Assembly (NCBI GenBank): GCA_027625915.1
Contig: JANTQA010000021.1
Coordinates: forward strand, 434,001-498,000
Source of the DNA: Anaeramoeba flamelloides
Lineage: Eukaryota; Metamonada; Anaeramoebidae
Length of the DNA: 64,000 bases
Direction: 5' to 3'
A program made the translations under genes and the position numbers. Position 1 is the first letter of the stretch, and every line of letters starts with the position of its first letter. A model generated the notes under the pieces. It was not told the origin of the DNA and searched no databases. It saw only the letters and a list, made by a program, of their open reading frames with translations. Shown here piece by piece: positions 61,240 to 64,000 of the stretch.

Positions 61240-61610
61240 AAACAAAGATCAATTAATAAAAGAATAAATAAATAATTAAAGACAAAATGAAGAGTTCAGC
61301 ACAATAACAATTTTTTTAATACTATCCTTTTGGTAAGGGTTTTTTCTTTGATTGATCAATTATTAAAAATTTGTTGAAAAAAATTGACTATTTTTGAGAT
61401 CTCCAAAACCACCAATAATTTCGATATGAAAGTAGATTTCCAATGTATTGGTTGATTTGATTGATAATAATATAATTAATTATTATTTGAAGTTAATTGG
61501 CTTCTTCTTTGAATTGATTTTACTTTTCGTTTTCAGCAACGTTTCCAATTAAAAACAGTGTTTCACTTTTTTTCCACAACTGGTAACATTTCAAATTTTG
61601 AATTTTTTTA
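61240..61610. repeat. Dispersed repeat R2, copy 2
   Basis: Aligns with 21550-22010 in the same orientation over about 360 bases. Confidence 0.6.
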
Positions 61611-61879
61611 AAACCCACCCCTATGATTTTTCCGTTTCGAATTGTGAACTTTAAATGGTTTATTTTTTTCTGTTTTTTTATTTCTTTGGAAAGCTGAATG
61701 AAAATTTTGTTTCTTTGAATTTTCATTTAACAGTAGTTTCTTCAAACACTTAAGGACAAAAAAAAAAAACATGAGTTAAATTTTTAGTAATGGGTTAGGG
61801 AATGTCAACTTGGGTTTTTAAACACGCTAGTTTTTAGAGAGGTATTATATTTTAATTTTTTTTATTATTATTAATTTTC

Positions 61880-63690
61880 TTTCGCCTTTCAACCCTTTTT
61901 AAAAAAAGTGTAAACGAAAAGTTGTACAAAGTATCCATACACATGCTTACAAAAGTAGGTATATTTTACCATTTTGAAAAATTTTAATTGCGTAAGCCTT
62001 ACTGAAAAAAGATTTTTTTGAGTGCTACCAGATATTGAAACTTTGAAACCAAAATACCATCCACTTTATTTGTGAAAAGAAAACGAACCAAGTAATTCCG
62101 AGTTGAATCTTTTTTATTTTTCAATTTTTTGAACATTTTTTTTGATTAAATTTATTGGTTTTATTAAATTTGGTTTTGGATCTAGAAATGTGTTTATACG
62201 TAAATGAGTGAAATTAATCAAACAGAAAACCAAAAAAATAGACACAAGAAGGTGTGTATTTTAAACAAATCTTTTCTTTTTAAAAGATCAAACACGAAAG
62301 ATAACCTTTTCATATAAATTTGTTGAAATCAAGAATGAAAAAAAAAAATCGAATAAAGTATATTTTGGAAGATTGTGTTTTCTTCATCTTCTTAATTTGA
62401 ATGAACCCAAATGATCTATTACCTAGAATTATTAGCCCCATTACTATTTATTATTATTTTACAAAATATTTGTTTACAAATGTATTTTCAAAATTCTTTT
62501 TTCAAATATTGTTATCAAACTAAGCCAAAACAAAGATTACTGTTTTCAAAGAAGAAAGAAAGAGAATTGAATTCTCGAAATCAAAAAAAAAACAACTTCA
62601 AAAGATTCAATCAAAGAAAAAGAGAATTAAGAAAAAATTTAAATCAAAATTTATAATTTTTTTGAGTTTTCAATTTAATCGAAAATAAATAATTATCAAA
62701 TCAAACAAATAAATTGACTAAAATCTTTATTTCTGAAGAAAAATTCAAAAAATATACTATTTTCTGTAACAAGACTATAATTAGATGAAATTAAATGAAA
62801 ATAGGAATTTTTAAAATTCATTTTTGGAAATTTTTGAGAAATAGGAAGTAATTTGGTGTGAATAACCCGTGTTGACAACCTTATACCCATTAGAAATATT
62901 TAACTTGTGTTATTTTTTTTTCAGACCTGGGTATTTGAAGACATGAAGAACACACAATCACACTTGGTTCCAATTTAAATTGACCTTTGAGTTTAGATCT
63001 TGGATTAAAGTAAATAGTTCAAAAATTTTAAATGCTTTTGTTTCAAAAGCTTCGTAATAATTCCAAAACATGTGAGATAAAATGATTTTTTTTTTAAAAT
63101 TCAAAAAATGATCTTTTTCTCATTTTTTTGTCCAAAAATGTCAATTTTAATCTTTCAATATCTTCATAATTCGATTTTAAAATTTAATTAAAAAACCCTA
63201 TTTCTCGTTTATATATTGTTGTCATCCCATTGATTTATTTCTTTTTTTTTTTTTTTTTTTTTTTTACAGTTAACCAATTTGTTTTGCATGTGTTTAGTTT
63301 TTGTAATGGATTAAGGGTTTTAAAAAACGTGGATTGATTTACGCCACTGTAATTTGTTAATCAAAAATTTTTCAAACAAAAGTTTTTCCCTTCAGAATTA
63401 AAAATAAAATTGAAGTAAAGAAGAAGTAATTTTATCAAATGATACAGACAAGATCAACAAATAAATGATTTTTATTTATTTTTTCTTGATCAATTTTTTC
63501 ATTATTTTGCATTTCCATTTTTTAATTGGTATGTAAATATATTATACTAGGATATATCCCAAACTCCCATATTTATTAAAATATTAATTTATTTTGCTAA
63601 ATAAATAATTTGGAAAATTCAGTTTCGTATAAACTGTGGCACTAAGAATTTGTAAAATATGCTTAGTACCTTAACAACTCAAATAAAACA
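61880..63690. repeat. Dispersed repeat R3, copy 3
   Basis: Aligns with 41930-43260 along its length, but carries an extra 500 bases or so at about 62870-63400 that have no counterpart there. That extra part contains two good-looking acceptor sites and a run of about 26 T. Confidence 0.6.
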
Positions 63691-64000
63691 GTTTAATGGT
63701 AAAATGCTTATTTGTGGGGGTGGGTTATATATTTAAATATATACCTTTGCGATTTCATATAAAGATATTATATAAATAAAGTAAAAAAAATCTAAAAAAG
63801 AGAGGAATGAAGAATAAAATAAATAAAGAGATAAAAAATATTAAGGAGAGAAAAAAAAATAGAGAAAAATAGGGAGAGTGGGGAAGATCAGGAAGTAACA
63901 ACGTTCAATGGTAAAACAATTCAAATTTTTAGTTTTCACTTTTTAAAAATGACTGGAAATTTTCACTTTATTTTCTTTTAATTCCCTAAGATATATTTTA
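63691..64000. other. Right end of window
   Basis: AT-rich with a purine-rich stretch (about 63780-63890). No feature supported. Confidence 0.35.

Noticed and set aside
62915-62995. Second exon of the 59.8 kb gene after TTTTTTTTTCAG
   Set aside because: In the phase set by the first exon it gives only four codons before a stop; the longer open frame TWVFEDMKN is in another phase.

Overview
This is an AT-rich window (well over 75% A+T by eye) of nuclear DNA from a single-celled eukaryote. Genes have GT-AG introns, many only tens of bases long, and the set is eukaryotic: Rab1, a Sey1/RHD3 ER-fusion GTPase, an SH3 protein, a TOM1/THH1-like seven-helix protein, a large B-box plus ankyrin protein, a secreted 2H-phosphoesterase-like protein and a GH2 beta-mannosidase. 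The standard code with TAA and TAG stops fits the gene ends. The style (many Cys-containing ankyrin repeats, Lys/Glu runs, AT-rich spacers) suggests an amoeboid or flagellate protist, possibly an Anaeramoeba-like metamonad. That placement is an inference.

Layout: 2.5-3.7 kb Rab1 (-, six exons). 7.7-9.5 kb SH3/Glu-rich repeat protein (-, two exons). 12.2-23.0 kb Sey1 (-, six exons), whose 1.7, 3.0 and 3.4 kb introns hold a decayed LINE, a palindromic repeat, a MITE and dispersed repeats. 26.5-31.9 kb TOM1/THH1-like protein (-, four exons) with a 4.2 kb intron holding a MITE and fold-back elements. 35.2-40.6 kb B-box/ankyrin protein (+, two exons, 1712 residues). 43.9-47.0 kb secreted 2H-like protein (+, three exons, one 2.3 kb repeat-filled intron). 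50.9-53.7 kb beta-mannosidase (-, two exons) with an in-frame TAA and a transposon end 33 bases from its start codon. 59.8 kb probable first exon of a gene running right through another repeat-filled intron. All exon joins were made by hand; reading phase agrees at every junction given for the seven complete genes.

The rest is a dense, nested layer of non-autonomous repeats. I could define four TA-flanked terminal-inverted-repeat families (here M1-M4), one TTAA-flanked fold-back element, two looser fold-backs, a modular family of palindromes flanked by a GTGCCGT-like box (five sites), three further dispersed families (R1-R3) and three LINE fragments. Nesting gives a relative age order: M3 inserted in M4, M2 inserted in M3, and palindromes inserted in the LINE and in R3. 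No transposase was found for any of them. I recognised no rRNA, tRNA, CRISPR or origin.

Functionally, Rab1 and Sey1 both act at the ER. The secreted beta-mannosidase and 2H-like protein suggest lysosomal or extracellular roles. There is no operon-like cluster.
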